From Anaerosporobacter mobilis DSM 15930 (GTDB lineage: Bacteria > Bacillota > Clostridia > Lachnospirales > Lachnospiraceae), in contig NZ_FRCP01000030.1 of NCBI RefSeq assembly GCF_900142955.1, positions 1 to 20,842 on the forward strand: 20,842 bases of DNA, in the 5' to 3' direction. Each line of letters opens with the position of its first letter. Positions within the stretch are counted from its first letter, which is position 1. The position numbers and the translations under genes were made by a program. The notes below the pieces were generated by a model that saw only the letters and a program-made list of their open reading frames with translations, had not been told where the DNA came from and searched no databases. Shown here piece by piece: positions 12,893-20,820 of this stretch.

Positions 12893-13423
12893 ATGAAAAA
12901 AATGAATTTACAAGTATTCGCTGAACCTGTTATGGAAGCTAACGCGAAATTTGAACGTCAATGGCTACTACATTATATTGATAGCTCATTCGGTGGTTCG
13001 TCAGCTGCTTATGTCAAAATCGGTAAGGATCTAGAAGAATATGCTGTTGAGATGAATCCAGACAGTGAAACAGTAAAAAATATCTGGGGAGAAACATCTA
13101 TTACAGTAAAAGGGTATGAACCACAGGGAAGTGTTGAAACTTACTATGCTAGAAAAGGTGATGCTCTTTACGAAAGACTTTCTGATATCATCAACAAAAG
13201 AAGTACTGGATCATCATTAGAAACCACAGTGGTAGATATTTTAGTGGAATCTGATGGTACACAAGTATGGGCATACAAAGAGAATGTAATTGTAATTCCT
13301 CAATCAATCGGTGGTGATGTAGGCGGAGTAAATATTCCATTTGAAATTCACTATAACGGTGGTCGTGTGTCTGGAACATGGGATAAAACTACTAAGACAT
13401 TCACAGTAGGAAGCGGAGAATAA
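12893..13423 (+). CDS. Major tail (tube) protein
   Basis: A 176-residue tube protein that polymerises around the tape measure. Order (after the tail terminator, before the tail chaperones), size and the beta-rich composition fit, with segments such as NPDSETVKNIWGETSITVKG, VETYYARKGDALYERLSDII and IPFEIHYNGGRVSGTWD. The N-terminus reads MKKMNLQVFAEPVM; residues 4-10 match the Prp cleavage motif, so the mature protein may start at Glu11. A second ATG at codon 4 would keep the motif. The stop is followed by a terminator at 13431, which would make this gene the 3' end of abundant capsid/tube transcripts. Confidence 0.87.
   Translation: MKKMNLQVFAEPVMEANAKFERQWLLHYIDSSFGGSSAAYVKIGKDLEEYAVEMNPDSETVKNIWGETSITVKGYEPQGSVETYYARKGDALYERLSDIINKRSTGSSLETTVVDILVESDGTQVWAYKENVIVIPQSIGGDVGGVNIPFEIHYNGGRVSGTWDKTTKTFTVGSGE
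12902..12922 (+). other. Putative Prp cleavage motif MNLQVFA
   Basis: Residues 4-10 of the major tail protein read M-N-L-Q-V-F-A. Host L27 precursors carry a similar motif (L-x-L-Q-F-F-A), and the Staphylococcus 80alpha capsid protein carries N-L-Q-H-F-A; Prp cuts after the alanine. The same phage encodes a Prp-like enzyme at 8475-8786. Cleavage here is predicted, not shown. Confidence 0.6.
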
Positions 13424-13430
13424 CAACAGT

Positions 13431-13462
13431 AAGGGCACTCTTAGTAGGGTGTCCTTTATTTT
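13431..13462 (+). terminator. Intrinsic terminator after the major tail protein
   Basis: AAGGGCACTC (13431-13440) and GGGTGTCCTT (13447-13456) form a 10-bp stem with two G-U pairs and a TTAGTA loop, followed by TATTTT. It separates the highly needed major tail protein from the chaperone and tape measure genes, which are needed in small amounts, so it probably works as a partial terminator that lowers downstream expression. Confidence 0.8.
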
Positions 13463-13476
13463 AAGGAGGAATTTAA

Positions 13477-13920
13477 ATGGCAAGATTAAAAATTGACACA
13501 GGTTCTAAATCCTATGAAATCGAGGACGAAAACGGTAAGTTGCTAGGAACAATAATTATTTATCCTAGTGATCTTAACCTTGGGAAACGATTGAAAGATG
13601 GAGAAAAGAATATCAATGCATTAGTGGAATCAGCTGAAATAATTGCTAACGATGAATCGAAGAGTGAAGAAGATAAAGCTAATGATATTTATGAGCTTGA
13701 TTGCAAAATTAAGGAACAATTAGACTATATGTTTAACAGCAATGTGTCAGAAGTTGTTTTCAAGGCCCTAAACTGCTTGGATCTGAACAACGGAAAGTAT
13801 TTTATCGAGCGATTTCTTGAAATGATTATTCCAATTATTACAAAGGAATTAGAATCAACTGCAAAAGCATCTAAAAACCGCATTGATAAGTATTCTTCAC
13901 AAGCATCTAAGCGCCGATGA
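13477..13920 (+). CDS. Tail assembly chaperone (DUF6673-like)
   Basis: A 147-residue acidic, mainly helical protein in the slot of the first tail assembly chaperone (lambda gpG counterpart), between the major tail protein and the Gp15-like gene. It has the N-terminal beta segment TGSKSYEIEDENGKLLGTI and a C-terminal VVFKALNCLDLNNGKYFIER, typical of the DUF6673-type proteins at this position. It has an AAGGAGG site. It overlaps the next gene by ATGA (13917-13920). No programmed frameshift joins the two: a TAA at 13908-13910 closes the downstream frame just before that gene's start. Confidence 0.8.
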   Translation: MARLKIDTGSKSYEIEDENGKLLGTIIIYPSDLNLGKRLKDGEKNINALVESAEIIANDESKSEEDKANDIYELDCKIKEQLDYMFNSNVSEVVFKALNCLDLNNGKYFIERFLEMIIPIITKELESTAKASKNRIDKYSSQASKRR

Positions 13921-14480
13921 TAGGAAGATTACATAAAACACTTGAAGTAGGTGGAATGGAGCTAGATATCAGGACAGATTACAGAGACTGCTTACTAATA
14001 CTGCAAGTGTTTGATGATGCAGAAATGAGCATTGAAGAAAAATACGAAGCAATGCTTGAAATAATGTATTATGATCGCGAATTAATAAAGGATGAAGATG
14101 CACAAGAAGCGGTTGAAAAGGCTATATGGTTTTTGAATTGCGGAGACAGATTAGAAGATAGTAAGAAATCATTAATAAGGCTGTACGACTGGGAACAAGA
14201 TGAACAAATTATATTTAGTGCAGTTAATAAGGTTGCAGGCAAAGAGGTCCGAGAATGTGATTACGTACATTTTTGGACTTTTATTTCGTACTTCTACGAG
14301 ATAGGAGAAGGACTTTTTTCTACAGTTATGAATATTCGCAGTAAGAAGAATAAAAAAAAGAAACTAGAAAAGCATGAGCAAGAATTCTTTAACGAGAATA
14401 GATCTATCTGTGAGCTACAGAAGAAGTACACAGTAGAGCAACAAGGAGAAATAGATTTTATCAACTCACTATACACGTAA
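13917..14480 (+). CDS. Bacteriophage Gp15 family protein (second tail chaperone)
   Basis: A 187-residue protein of the Gp15 family found just before the tape measure gene in Firmicute siphophages; by position it takes the role of the second tail chaperone that keeps the tape measure soluble. Visible are the N-terminal VGGMELDIRTDYRDCLLILQ, a helical middle with YDWEQDEQIIFSAVNKVAG, the conserved VHFWTFISYFYEIGEGLFS and a Lys-rich segment (SKKNKKKKLEKHEQEFF). It starts inside an ATGA overlap with the preceding chaperone, indicating translational coupling. Confidence 0.88.
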   Translation: MIGRLHKTLEVGGMELDIRTDYRDCLLILQVFDDAEMSIEEKYEAMLEIMYYDRELIKDEDAQEAVEKAIWFLNCGDRLEDSKKSLIRLYDWEQDEQIIFSAVNKVAGKEVRECDYVHFWTFISYFYEIGEGLFSTVMNIRSKKNKKKKLEKHEQEFFNENRSICELQKKYTVEQQGEIDFINSLYT

Positions 14481-14496
14481 GGAGGTGAGAGAATAG

Positions 14497-17400
14497 ATGG
14501 CAGATGGAACTCTTAAGTTTGACACAAAAGTAGATGAAGGCGGCTTCGTTGAAGGTGTACAGAAAATGTCTAGTAAGCAGATAAGTCTTACAAACAACAT
14601 TAAAAAGACACAGTCCGAGATGAGCAAGCTAGAAAAATCTATGAAGGATATGCAGAATACTAAAGTTCCTACCCAAGAATATCAAGAGATTCAAAAACAG
14701 ATATCCCAAGCTGAATCGCAACTTAATAAGTATTTGGCTACAGAAGATAGACTTAAAGCGTTAGGAGGAATTGATGAAAGTAGTAAGTCATGGAAAAACT
14801 TACAATACAATATCAATGAAGCAAGAAATACACTAAATGCAGCTAAGGCAGACATGGCAAGTTTGAAATCAGGTGGGGGAGATTTTACACAAGGAACTGA
14901 TACTTCTAAGCTTGATGCGATGCAAGCTAAGTACAATGCATTAACTGGTAAACTTAGCGAATATGAAGCTAAACTGGCAGAGGTACAAGCAAAGGAAAAC
15001 GCTGCAAATGCAAAGCAGTTAAATACACAGGGTTCAGTGCAGCAATTAGAAAAATTAGATGCAGAGCAGACAAAGGCAGGAACAACAACCAGTAGGTTAA
15101 GTGCATTATTTAAGCGGTTACAACAAGCTTGTAATACTGCAAGTAACGGACTTCGGAAAGTTGGAACTGTGGCTAAGACAATTGGTAGTGCGTTTGGAAT
15201 GATAGTAAAAGGTGTTGGCAAAGCAGCAAGTGCTGTTGGTCGTGGAGCCAAAACAATGCTTGCAAAACTTAACCCATTAAACGGTATCAAGAGTATGTTT
15301 AGTGGCATGATGGGACGAATGATGCTGATGTCGGTTGGTTTCATGGCTTTATCAAAAGGACTACAAGCGTTAGGTACTGGATTCTCAAATATAGTGCGAA
15401 CAAGTCCTCAATTATCTGCAAACCTAGCACAGATTAAGGGCAATTTATATACAGCGTTTCAACCAATTCTAGAAGCCTGTTTACCTGCCTTAAATGCATT
15501 ATTCAGTGTTCTTGTCAAGGTTACTGCAGCACTAGCTCAATTCTTAAGCATGCTATTTGGAAAGAGCGTAAAAGCAAGTCAAGCAGCTGCTAAGTCTCAA
15601 TACGATCAAGCGGCAGCATTGGACAAGACAGCAGGTAGTGCAAAGAAAGCCAAAAAGGCTTTAAAAGGGTTGGCAGACTTTGACGAACTCCATAATTCCT
15701 CTAGTGCAGATGATTCATCGTCTGGTGGTGGAGGTGGTGGCGCAGGTGATACAGCTATTAAGCCAGACTTTACAACTCCGATAGATGAAAGCGGTGGAGT
15801 ATCTGAATTTGTAGAAGCACTTAAGAAAGCGTGGAAAGAATCTGACTTTACTGAAATAGGAATGATAATTGGTGAGAAGCTAAACAGTGCTATGGAATCT
15901 ATTCCGTGGGGTAACATACAAGCTACATGTAATAAAGTTGCGAAAAGCCTTGCCACATTCCTAAATGGTGCTATTTACGGTCTTGATTGGACATTGGTAG
16001 GTTCTACATTGGGTAATGGAATTAACACGGCTATTTACTTCGCACAGACGTTCGTAGATACATTTGACTGGGGAGCATTTGGTACAGGTATCGGAACTGG
16101 TATTGATTCAGCCTTTAGAACAATAGACTGGAACGCTTTAGCCTTAACGATGGGAACTGGTGTTAATGGAATATTCATGACACTAGATAATGCAGTAAAA
16201 GCTATTGATTTTACCAACATGGGGACTACAATTGCACAATCTCTTAACACTCTTATAGGTACAATAGATTGGATTGCTATCGGTACAGCTCTCTCAAACG
16301 GTTTAAACGGAGCAATAAATCTTCTTTATGGTTTTGTTACAACCTTTGATTTTAGCGGACTAGGTACTGCAATTGGTAGCGGAATAAATAGAATCTTAAC
16401 TAACACTGACTGGAAGAAACTTGGAATGGATCTATCAGGCCTTGCAGTAGGTATACTCGATTCTCTTACATCTGCTATTAAGGCGGTTGACTGGGCAGCA
16501 CTTGGTGGTGACATTGTAGACTTAATCAGTGGTATTAACTGGGGTAAAGTTATTACTGGTATTGTAGATGCCCTTGTAGCCGCTGTAAATGGAGCTATAT
16601 CATTGATATTTGGAATAGGTGCACAGATAGGTAAGAATATCATCGAAGGTTTGCAGAACGGTATTTCACTAAGTGATATTATAAAGAATGCTTTTAATTG
16701 GGTAAAGAAACATATCGTAGATCCTATTGTAGATAACATAAAAAAACTATTAGGTATTCACTCTCCATCAACCGTTTTCACTGAAATCGGTGGCTACCTA
16801 ATGCAAGGTATGATTAATGGTATAACAGCACTAATCGAAACTGTAAAAACGCACTTTAAGAACCTAGTTACTAATATAAAGAACTTCTTTACTTCACTTC
16901 CAGAGTGGTTCAGTACGAAGTTTACATCTGTAATGACAAGTATTAAAAATGCGTTTACGTTGGAAAATATTAAGACATATTTTTCTGGTATCTGTAAAGG
17001 TGTAAAAGATGCGTTCAGCGGCATATCAAACTGGTTTAAAACAATCTTTACAGAAGCGTGGACAAATGTTAAGAATGTATTCTCCAAAGGTGGAAAAATA
17101 TTTGACGGTATTAAAGATGGAATATTAAGTGGATTGAAAGCTGTAATTAACGGTCTTATTGGCGGTATTAACAAGGTTATAGCAGTGCCATTCAAAGGAT
17201 TAAACAGTGCCTTGAGTAAAATTAAGAATACTAATATAGCAGGATTTAAGCCATTTTCATGGGTAAGTGAGATTTCTGTACCTAAAATACCTGCACTTGC
17301 AACTGGTACCGTTGTTCCTGCTAACTACGGAAACTTCTTAGCAACATTAGGTGATAACAAGAGAGCACCCGAGGTTGTATCCCCTATTCCTACAATGAAA

Positions 17401-17562
17401 CAAGCTTTTAAAGAAGCAATAATGGAGATGGGTGGAGTAGGAAACAACGGAAGTCCAATCCAATTAGAAATAATAATTGGTGGTAAAACAATTATGAAGG
17501 AAGTTATATCAGAAAATAACGAGAACGCTAAAGCTGGTAAAATGTCTTTTCAACTAGCATAG
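14497..17562 (+). CDS. Tail tape measure protein
   Basis: A 1021-residue tape measure protein that sets tail length (about 0.15 nm per residue gives roughly 150 nm) and is ejected ahead of the DNA. Residues 1-210 are coiled coil (KKTQSEMSKLEKSMKDM). Two hydrophobic segments lie at about 275-295 and 322-352, then a Gly/Ser linker with six glycines (410-415). Residues 496-679 consist of alternating 27- and 20-residue repeats beginning with [LFIVT]-D-[WF]. The C-terminal part has GKNIIEGLQNGI, LLGIHSPSTVF, and the conserved ending PALATGTVVPANYGNFLATL and GDNKRAPEVVSP. No peptidoglycan hydrolase domain is visible. The ATG follows GGAGGTGAG. Confidence 0.95.
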   Translation: MADGTLKFDTKVDEGGFVEGVQKMSSKQISLTNNIKKTQSEMSKLEKSMKDMQNTKVPTQEYQEIQKQISQAESQLNKYLATEDRLKALGGIDESSKSWKNLQYNINEARNTLNAAKADMASLKSGGGDFTQGTDTSKLDAMQAKYNALTGKLSEYEAKLAEVQAKENAANAKQLNTQGSVQQLEKLDAEQTKAGTTTSRLSALFKRLQQACNTASNGLRKVGTVAKTIGSAFGMIVKGVGKAASAVGRGAKTMLAKLNPLNGIKSMFSGMMGRMMLMSVGFMALSKGLQALGTGFSNIVRTSPQLSANLAQIKGNLYTAFQPILEACLPALNALFSVLVKVTAALAQFLSMLFGKSVKASQAAAKSQYDQAAALDKTAGSAKKAKKALKGLADFDELHNSSSADDSSSGGGGGGAGDTAIKPDFTTPIDESGGVSEFVEALKKAWKESDFTEIGMIIGEKLNSAMESIPWGNIQATCNKVAKSLATFLNGAIYGLDWTLVGSTLGNGINTAIYFAQTFVDTFDWGAFGTGIGTGIDSAFRTIDWNALALTMGTGVNGIFMTLDNAVKAIDFTNMGTTIAQSLNTLIGTIDWIAIGTALSNGLNGAINLLYGFVTTFDFSGLGTAIGSGINRILTNTDWKKLGMDLSGLAVGILDSLTSAIKAVDWAALGGDIVDLISGINWGKVITGIVDALVAAVNGAISLIFGIGAQIGKNIIEGLQNGISLSDIIKNAFNWVKKHIVDPIVDNIKKLLGIHSPSTVFTEIGGYLMQGMINGITALIETVKTHFKNLVTNIKNFFTSLPEWFSTKFTSVMTSIKNAFTLENIKTYFSGICKGVKDAFSGISNWFKTIFTEAWTNVKNVFSKGGKIFDGIKDGILSGLKAVINGLIGGINKVIAVPFKGLNSALSKIKNTNIAGFKPFSWVSEISVPKIPALATGTVVPANYGNFLATLGDNKRAPEVVSPIPTMKQAFKEAIMEMGGVGNNGSPIQLEIIIGGKTIMKEVISENNENAKAGKMSFQLA
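15982..16533 (+). repeat. Alternating 27/20-residue repeats in the tape measure
   Basis: In the tape measure, units start at residues 496, 523, 543, 570, 590, 617, 637 and 664 with LDW, FDW, IDW, IDF, IDW, FDF, TDW and VDW, each followed by a pattern G-x-x-[IL]-x-x-G-[IVL]-[ND]. Lengths run 27, 20, 27, 20, 27, 20, 27, then 16, a 47-residue super-repeat present about 3.5 times. The DNA copies have diverged, so the repeat is visible mainly at protein level. Confidence 0.8.
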
Positions 17563-17576
17563 AAAGGGGATAGTAT

Positions 17577-17969
17577 ATGGCATTTGAAGGTTGGGTAATA
17601 AAAAATGGTAGTACTGTCCTCAACAATGACTTGCTAGCAGAGAAAGGCTATAAAAGTAATCCTGATCAGCAAACAGACGAGGATAGTTACACAGATGGAA
17701 ACGGGAAACTTCATCGTAATATATTAAGTCATTTACGGTCAAAGATTTGGTTGAGCACGAATGAACTATCTGTAGCAGAGAAATTACATATTCAGACTGT
17801 TTTACCAAGTCGTAGACTAGTCACGTTAACATATTGGAACGATGAAAGAGAAGCGTATTTAAGTGGTGATTTCTACGTACCAGATATAGATTGGGTAATG
17901 CAGGAGATAGATAAAAAAACGTTTTCTCGTACCTATGAACCTATTAGTGTGACTTTGATTGAATATTAG
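17577..17969 (+). CDS. Tail tip protein (DUF6711-like, distal tail position)
   Basis: A 130-residue protein between the tape measure and the tail tip lysin-like gene, where siphophages encode the distal tail protein. It resembles the DUF6711 group of short tail proteins: N-terminal FEGWVIKNGSTVL, a middle DGNGKLHRNILSHLRSKIWL, then LTYWNDEREAYLSGDFYVPD and a C-terminal beta strand YEPISVTLIEY. The likely role is a ring joining the tail tube to the tip. A classical distal tail protein is about twice as long, so this may represent only its ring domain. AAGGGG lies before the ATG. Confidence 0.75.
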   Translation: MAFEGWVIKNGSTVLNNDLLAEKGYKSNPDQQTDEDSYTDGNGKLHRNILSHLRSKIWLSTNELSVAEKLHIQTVLPSRRLVTLTYWNDEREAYLSGDFYVPDIDWVMQEIDKKTFSRTYEPISVTLIEY

Positions 17970-17982
17970 AGGAGGAAGATAA

Positions 17983-20205
17983 TTGTTAGATATTTCAACA
18001 GAATTAAAAGATTTATACAAGACCGATTATCTTCCTTATCGGTCAGAGCCAGTACAGAAAGACTTGAAATTCACGTTCATGGATCCGGAACTAATAATTG
18101 AGAATGAGCAAGTAGTTGCAGGTAGTTTCGACTTGCAAGAATCTCTTAACTCATCGGAGAATTTGGTATTTGGTTCGTGCGAAGCTGCTTGTTTAAAAGT
18201 CAAATTCGCAGACATAACAGAAGATATAAACGGTAAGACATTCGCACTGACACAGACAGTAAACGGTACAGAAATCAAGCTAGGGACCTTTACAGTAGAT
18301 AGCGCAATAGAACAGGATAGCAGAAGATTCTTAGAAGTTACAGCGTATGACAACATGAGGAAGTTTGATAAAGATGTAGTTGAATGGTATGAATCACTGA
18401 CATTCCCACTTACTCTTAAGGCAATGAGAGAATCACTTTGTACACATTGCGGTGTGGAATATGTTGATAGTGGCCTACCTAATGATGGAATGACTGTAAC
18501 AAAGACGATAAGTAGTAATACTTTAAATGGTTTAGAGGTTCTTAGAAGTCTAGAACAGATAAACGGAGCGTTTGGGCACATTGGACGTGATGGAAAGCTA
18601 CAACATAAGGTGCTAAGTAAAACGGTAGTTGATGATACAATCCCAAGCGGTTCATACAAGAAATTGAAGTACGAGAAGTACAGTACGAAGCCTATTGACA
18701 AGCTACAGATCAACCAAGAAGATGGCGACGTCGGTGCAATAGTTGGTACTGGTTCTAACTGCTACAAAATACAAGATAACTTCCTTGTGTATGGAAAATC
18801 AGCTAGTGCATTGCAAACTATAGCCGATAATGCTGCTATAAACATACTAGGTATAACATATGTACCTTACACTTGTGAAATGCTTGGATTACCTTATTTA
18901 GAGGTTGGAGATGGGGTTACTTATGGTACGGCCATAACATCGTATATTTTGAGTAGAAACCTTAAGGGAATACAATCTATTTCCGACGCTATCGAGACTA
19001 AAGGTAATGAGGAAATAGTGCAGGTAATATCACTTAATGCCGAGGTTAAGCAGTTAAGGGGTAAGACAAACAAGCTGACAAGAGACGTAGAGAGTATGGA
19101 GAGCGAAATATCAGAGTTCGATAGGCAGATCAATGTGCTGTTACCTGGTCCGTGGTATCCAGACGGTAGCTTATTACCTTGCAAAAACAACATGACTAAT
19201 CTTGAATATGAGATTAACAGTAAGATCACACAGACTGCTAAAGAGATTACTACAGAAGTAAACAATGTAAGCGAACAGCTTAACACAAAGATCGCTCAGA
19301 CTGATACTTCTATAACAGCACAGGTTAATAACCTATCAGCGAATATGAGTGCACAGTTTGCTATTACCGATTCTGAAATATCAACAAAGGTTGATAAGAA
19401 CGGTGTTATATCTTCTATTAACCAGACCGCAGAAAGTATAACAATAAGTGCTAACAAGATAAACTTCAATGGTGTAATAAGCGCAAATGGGAACTTCAAA
19501 GTAACGACGAACGGCGATTTAGAAGCAACAAGTGCAAAGTTAAATAATGCATATTTTACAAATGGTGTTTATTATGAGTATAGCGGTTTGAGATTCCCTA
19601 TATTTGAGGTCCCATCACAAGGCACATTGCAAATAGCTAATAGTTCAACACATTGTAAGTTTATGGGTTCAATAGAAGCAAGAAATGCAGTATTTACAAA
19701 TTTATCGGTAAATGGTAGTAGTGTACTTACTTCATCTGCTTATGCAACAGATTTAAGGGTAAGCCTTTCTACAAGTCCTACATATCCAGGTACATATTAC
19801 TTGTCTTTCTATAATACAAGTGGTGATGAAAATGTGCCTACTATGGGGTGGGTAAAAGCTAGGCAGGCATCAGATAAACGTCTTAAAAAGAATATCAAAC
19901 CACTTGATGTAGAAAAAGAGTATATGAATCTAAATCCTGTTCAGTACAAATTTAAAAAGAATACAAACAATAATAAGGTACATTTTGGTTTTGTTGCACA
20001 AGAAATAGCAGAATCATATGACGAAGATAAATATAACATAGTTGAATATGATACAGAAATAGTTACAGAAGGTGAACGTAAATATGTTAAAGACGGAGTT
20101 TATCGAATCAACTATGAAGATATGCACGCTATGCATGTGATGATGATTAAGAAACTCTATAAGAAAATCAGTGATTTGGAGGAAATTATATGCACATTGG
20201 TATGA
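17983..20205 (+). CDS. Tail tip (Tal-like) protein with S74 chaperone domain
   Basis: A 740-residue tip protein. It starts at TTG 17983, 7 bases after AGGAGG. Residues about 1-330 are the Tal-like baseplate hub (YDNMRKFDKDVVEWYESLTF, LSRNLKGIQSISDAI). Residues about 345-380 form a coiled coil (LRGKTNKLTRDVESMESEIS), followed by repeated trimer-like segments (KITQTAKEIT, KIAQTDTSITAQV, ESITISANKINFNG) as in tail fibres. The C-terminus from Ser630 is a peptidase S74 intramolecular chaperone: SDKRLKKNIKPLD, HFGFVAQEIAE and YRINYEDMHAMHVMMIKKLY. Known S74 domains trimerise the fibre and then cut themselves off before the Ser; here that would release 111 residues. The last bases overlap the next gene. 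Confidence 0.9.
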   Translation: MLDISTELKDLYKTDYLPYRSEPVQKDLKFTFMDPELIIENEQVVAGSFDLQESLNSSENLVFGSCEAACLKVKFADITEDINGKTFALTQTVNGTEIKLGTFTVDSAIEQDSRRFLEVTAYDNMRKFDKDVVEWYESLTFPLTLKAMRESLCTHCGVEYVDSGLPNDGMTVTKTISSNTLNGLEVLRSLEQINGAFGHIGRDGKLQHKVLSKTVVDDTIPSGSYKKLKYEKYSTKPIDKLQINQEDGDVGAIVGTGSNCYKIQDNFLVYGKSASALQTIADNAAINILGITYVPYTCEMLGLPYLEVGDGVTYGTAITSYILSRNLKGIQSISDAIETKGNEEIVQVISLNAEVKQLRGKTNKLTRDVESMESEISEFDRQINVLLPGPWYPDGSLLPCKNNMTNLEYEINSKITQTAKEITTEVNNVSEQLNTKIAQTDTSITAQVNNLSANMSAQFAITDSEISTKVDKNGVISSINQTAESITISANKINFNGVISANGNFKVTTNGDLEATSAKLNNAYFTNGVYYEYSGLRFPIFEVPSQGTLQIANSSTHCKFMGSIEARNAVFTNLSVNGSSVLTSSAYATDLRVSLSTSPTYPGTYYLSFYNTSGDENVPTMGWVKARQASDKRLKKNIKPLDVEKEYMNLNPVQYKFKKNTNNNKVHFGFVAQEIAESYDEDKYNIVEYDTEIVTEGERKYVKDGVYRINYEDMHAMHVMMIKKLYKKISDLEEIICTLV

Positions 20206-20399
20206 ACTATGCGGTAGCGAAATTAAAAAATGGAATAATTAATCTGATTAGTGAGTGTGAATTACCTCCAACTGTTGTATCAATTATTATGGGGGAAATA
20301 AAAGGAGATGTTGATATTCAAGCTAATTTAGCTATTTCAAAAGAGGAAAAAGAAGCAAAGGAGAGTGAACAAGATGGCGAAAAGATACGCAAGGCTTAA
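20190..20399 (+). CDS. Small tail-tip-associated protein, unknown
   Basis: A 69-residue protein, start ATG 20190 with GGAGG 7 bases upstream, overlapping the end of the tip gene by 16 bases. Residues 5-30 form a helix-rich start (MNYAVAKLKNGIINLISECE), followed by PPTVVSIIMGEIKGDV and a very acidic/Lys-rich tail. Similar short proteins commonly follow the tail tip gene in Clostridia phages and are of unknown role. It overlaps the next gene by 26 bases, which suggests coupled translation. Confidence 0.7.
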   Translation: MHIGMNYAVAKLKNGIINLISECELPPTVVSIIMGEIKGDVDIQANLAISKEEKEAKESEQDGEKIRKA

Positions 20400-20820
20400 C
20401 TGGAATAGTACCACTACTTATGTAAGTGCTGAAAATCTAAATAGAATGGATAAAGGTATAGACGATTGTGACAATGCGATTGAGACATTAAATGATGGAT
20501 TAAATACGGTAAATAATAATTTACTAAATAAAAGTAAATTTAATTCTGCTAATTATTCTTATGTGTATTTGATTGGCGCATGTAGAACGAGTGGAAAGTG
20601 TGAATGTGTATTTTCATTCCCATTAACATATAGCACAAAACCAACTGTTACTGTCACTAGAAGCTTGGGTTTTTATGACAGAACGTATGGTAATGTACCA
20701 GTTACAATTGTTGTAACAGAAGTTGGATCTGTCATATTTGAAGTAACCCACTCTAGCTATATTGCTGGATCGTTATATTCGATAGGAGCATGGTTTAGCG
20801 TTGACGGAACAATAGTATAA
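20374..20820 (+). CDS. Tail fibre / receptor-binding-like protein
   Basis: A 148-residue protein from ATG 20374, which follows AAAGGAGAG; a GTG three codons earlier is less likely because it lies inside that site. The N-terminus (YARLNWNSTTTYVSAENLNR, then MDKGIDD) is the module seen at the start of many Firmicute phage tip or fibre proteins ('NADNLNKME..I'), followed by a short helical stalk (IETLNDGLNTVNNNLLNKS). The C-terminal ~90 residues are beta-rich with many Ser/Thr/Tyr (LTYSTKPTVTVTRSLGFYDR and a terminal YSIGAWFSVDGT), like a small fibre head. It could contact host surface glycans. No enzyme motif is seen. The window ends 22 bases later. Confidence 0.72.
   Translation: MAKRYARLNWNSTTTYVSAENLNRMDKGIDDCDNAIETLNDGLNTVNNNLLNKSKFNSANYSYVYLIGACRTSGKCECVFSFPLTYSTKPTVTVTRSLGFYDRTYGNVPVTIVVTEVGSVIFEVTHSSYIAGSLYSIGAWFSVDGTIV

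Noticed and set aside
13860..13920. Programmed frameshift joining the two tail chaperone genes, as in lambda gpG/gpGT
   Set aside because: A -1 shift would enter the Gp15 frame, but that frame has a TAA at 13908-13910 just before the Gp15 start, and the only A-rich tract (CTAAAAACC at 13871) is not a proper slippery heptamer. ATGA-coupled restart explains the layout.
14691..15344. Long minus-strand ORF opposite the tape measure gene
   Set aside because: It is antisense to a clear coding gene, with no ribosome binding site and low-complexity Ala/Leu/Ser composition caused by the complement of the tape measure codons.
18036..18713. Long minus-strand ORF opposite the tail tip gene
   Set aside because: Same reasoning: shadow of a well supported gene, Ser/Leu-rich, no recognisable motif or start context.
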